The notes under the pieces: generated by a model | The model's database searches: none | Seen by the model: only the letters and a program-made list of their open reading frames with translations | What the model was told of the DNA's origin: nothing | Part shown: positions 62,629 through 64,000 of the stretch, piece by piece | How positions within the stretch are numbered: the stretch's first letter is position 1 | How the letters are laid out: each line of letters opens with the position of its first letter | Position numbers and translations under genes: made by a program | Assembly: GCA_963663525.2 (NCBI GenBank) | Contig: CAXXHC010000003.1 | Location: 186,001-250,000, forward strand | Length of the DNA: 64,000 nt | Source of the DNA: G963663525 sp963663525 | GTDB taxonomy: Bacteria; Myxococcota_A; SURF-8; G963663525 | Direction: 5' to 3'

Positions 62629-64000
62629 TCATTCTCCAGGGGTTTCGCAGACAAATTCCGCCGTGATTTCGCCCAAACTAGGCGGACAGCCTTCCATTAT
62701 GCATACGGCAGAAACGCGGTAACTTCCGGAGTGCAGAGGATGCCAGGTGATCTGCCCATTTTCTATTTCCGCACCGGATAGACCGAAAACGTGCATCCGG
62801 CAATCTTCTGCAAAAGGTACCCATTTCCATTCGTTTCGCGTTTGGCACTCTGGGTCTAAAGTGGTTGCTTGCAAAACCTTTCCGCCATGCGTAAGAGGCA
62901 CCAGATCGGAAACGGTCTCGAAAAGCTCGTGCAGTTTTCCATTGCTGAAAATAAAACGATTGGTATTGGATTTGGCCAACGCTTCTTCCGCTCTCTGGAG
63001 TTCGGTATCGGCTGGTTCTCCTTCCAGTTTCCGAACCAAGGCTTTGAGAAGTGCGATCCCAGCTTCTCCTTCGTACCTGATTTTTTCAAGCGGAAAGACC
63101 AATTCATCAACGATATCCGTAGCCAGGCCGCTATGGTGAATCTCGGATTCCAACACAGACATACGCGAGAATAGCGGCAACAACAGGGATGCATCTTCGA
63201 GACAGGCAGCATCATCCCTGAGCGAACGTGTAAGCGAATCAATGCGAGTTTCCATTTCCCGACTTCCCGGTTGGGTTTGTGCATCCCCATCAAACAACTT
63301 CATCAGGAAAAGGACGGCTTCTTGGTCTGAAGTGCTATCCGATTCGGTTCCGATGCGGAACGTCATCTCACGGTTCACTGCCGATTCTCTCGCCTTGTTG
63401 GGATTGTAGGCAATCGGGTCATGCAGGTATTCGAGGAACGTTCCAAGCGTCAGCCGAGAAAGCGCTCCCTGGATGGAAGGATTGTGCAAAATACCCGATA
63501 CGGTCTCGACCAGTAAAGCATCCCGGCCAGAAAACGCACCCAAGGGGATTCGTCCGGTAAAACCGTCACCACCGTCATTGGCCCAAAAGTTGTCCCAGAT
63601 GATCGGTTTGCGCCCTACTGCTTCCGTAAATGTATGCATTTCTTCGGCGGTCATGCGCGCATTCGAAGTTCCAGGTCCAGTCCAATACACTCCGATTGTC
63701 GAGTCCAGTGATTGCAGAGCTTCCAGATAAGCCATTCCTTCGTCAAAGGAGGTAACACGGTCGTCGCTGTAGACCGTGGGGACAAAATCCAACTGGATAT
63801 CCGGATTTACGGTTTTCATATCGTTGAGAAGCCTGTTGGCAATGTCTGTATGCAGGGTTCCCATGTCGGCGTCGACCGGTGTGTCCAGCGCAAACTCGAT
63901 ATCGTCGGCCAGCAGTGTGACACTCTGTGCGCCCATGGCAAGGAAGCCTTCCGTTTTGGCAGCAAGAATCGCGTAATCATCTTCCGAATGCGTATCGAAA
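62629..64000 (-). CDS. GH84-type beta-N-acetylglucosaminidase, 5'-truncated by window edge
   Basis: The frame is open to the right edge (DDYAILAAKTEGFLAMGAQS...), so the N-terminus is missing. SVTLLADDIEFAL carries the double Asp catalytic pair of GH84 (O-GlcNAcase/hyaluronidase family). IGVYWTGPGTSNARMTAEEM, RKPIIWDNFWANDGGDGFTG and SGILHNPSIQGALSRLTLGT, FLEYLHDPIAYNPNKA are further family blocks. A C-terminal helical and beta region closes the protein. It cleaves terminal N-acetylglucosamine, perhaps from surface glycans or mucins. As visible it is ~457 residues. Confidence 0.9.
   Translation of the reverse strand, partial: FDTHSEDDYAILAAKTEGFLAMGAQSVTLLADDIEFALDTPVDADMGTLHTDIANRLLNDMKTVNPDIQLDFVPTVYSDDRVTSFDEGMAYLEALQSLDSTIGVYWTGPGTSNARMTAEEMHTFTEAVGRKPIIWDNFWANDGGDGFTGRIPLGAFSGRDALLVETVSGILHNPSIQGALSRLTLGTFLEYLHDPIAYNPNKARESAVNREMTFRIGTESDSTSDQEAVLFLMKLFDGDAQTQPGSREMETRIDSLTRSLRDDAACLEDASLLLPLFSRMSVLESEIHHSGLATDIVDELVFPLEKIRYEGEAGIALLKALVRKLEGEPADTELQRAEEALAKSNTNRFIFSNGKLHELFETVSDLVPLTHGGKVLQATTLDPECQTRNEWKWVPFAEDCRMHVFGLSGAEIENGQITWHPLHSGSYRVSAVCIMEGCPPSLGEITAEFVCETPGE

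Overview
The window looks like the chromosome of a Gram-negative deltaproteobacterial-grade bacterium, most probably Myxococcota or a sister group such as Bradymonadota. I infer this from three things: many lipoproteins with long Asp/Glu-rich linkers after the lipobox Cys, giant Cys-rich/thrombospondin-3 surface proteins, and a TolQ/TolR-type motor cluster whose TonB-like subunit carries an AgmX/PglI-type C-terminus. No taxonomic marker beyond typA is present, so the assignment is inference.

Region 1 (1-18.7 kb) is accessory DNA. It holds an ISL3-type transposase cut by the left edge, a fragment of an Avd-like four-helix-bundle gene, a MazF/ribbon-helix-helix toxin-antitoxin pair, an integrase N-terminal fragment, an rve-type transposase, and a complete IS3-family element with a -1 slippery site. 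Two perfect 31-bp direct repeats matching the 3' end of a tmRNA gene follow (6327-6357 and 10659-10689). Between them lie a decayed MuF-AHH nuclease toxin, its Imm11-like immunity gene, an AAA ATPase/DUF4143 gene under a palindromic operator, and a decayed second copy of that operator and gene start. Then come a propeller-like lipoprotein and a beta-helix protein (both minus strand), an IS5-family element, an RRM RNA-binding protein with a clean terminator, and an IS1595-family element.

Region 2 (19-39.3 kb) is an envelope and glycan region. It encodes a UDP-galactopyranose-mutase-like flavoprotein coupled to a family-2 glycosyltransferase, three acidic-linker lipoproteins (one with a thioredoxin-like WCSAC motif), a DsbA-like protein and a DUF599 membrane protein. 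It continues with a 2672-residue mosaic surface lipoprotein (duplicated beta domain, Cys-rich repeats, Kelch propeller, TSP3 repeats, FGE/SUMF1 domain), a GT39-like membrane glycosyltransferase and a radical SAM protein. Two MITE-like elements sit back to back at 23.0-23.45 kb.

Region 3 (39.5-58.5 kb) is the most interesting block: a co-oriented cluster for an Agl/Glt/Nfs-like trans-envelope machine. It encodes a secreted coiled-coil protein, three large TPR proteins (one a lipoprotein with a Pro/Glu-rich tail), a small secreted protein, a TolQ/ExbB protein, two TolR/ExbD proteins (one without the membrane Asp), an FHA-like/TonB-like bridging protein, a secreted Ala/Thr/Ser-rich protein and an outer-membrane beta-barrel. 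A Wza-like polysaccharide export lipoprotein, a DUF2723 membrane protein with a TPR tail and a small secreted beta-rich protein follow. The likely theme is a proton-driven motor linked to cell-surface polysaccharide handling or motility.

Region 4 (58.5-64 kb) has a third MITE-like element, a VWA/DUF1566 lipoprotein, the housekeeping GTPase gene typA, and a GH84-type beta-N-acetylglucosaminidase cut by the right edge.
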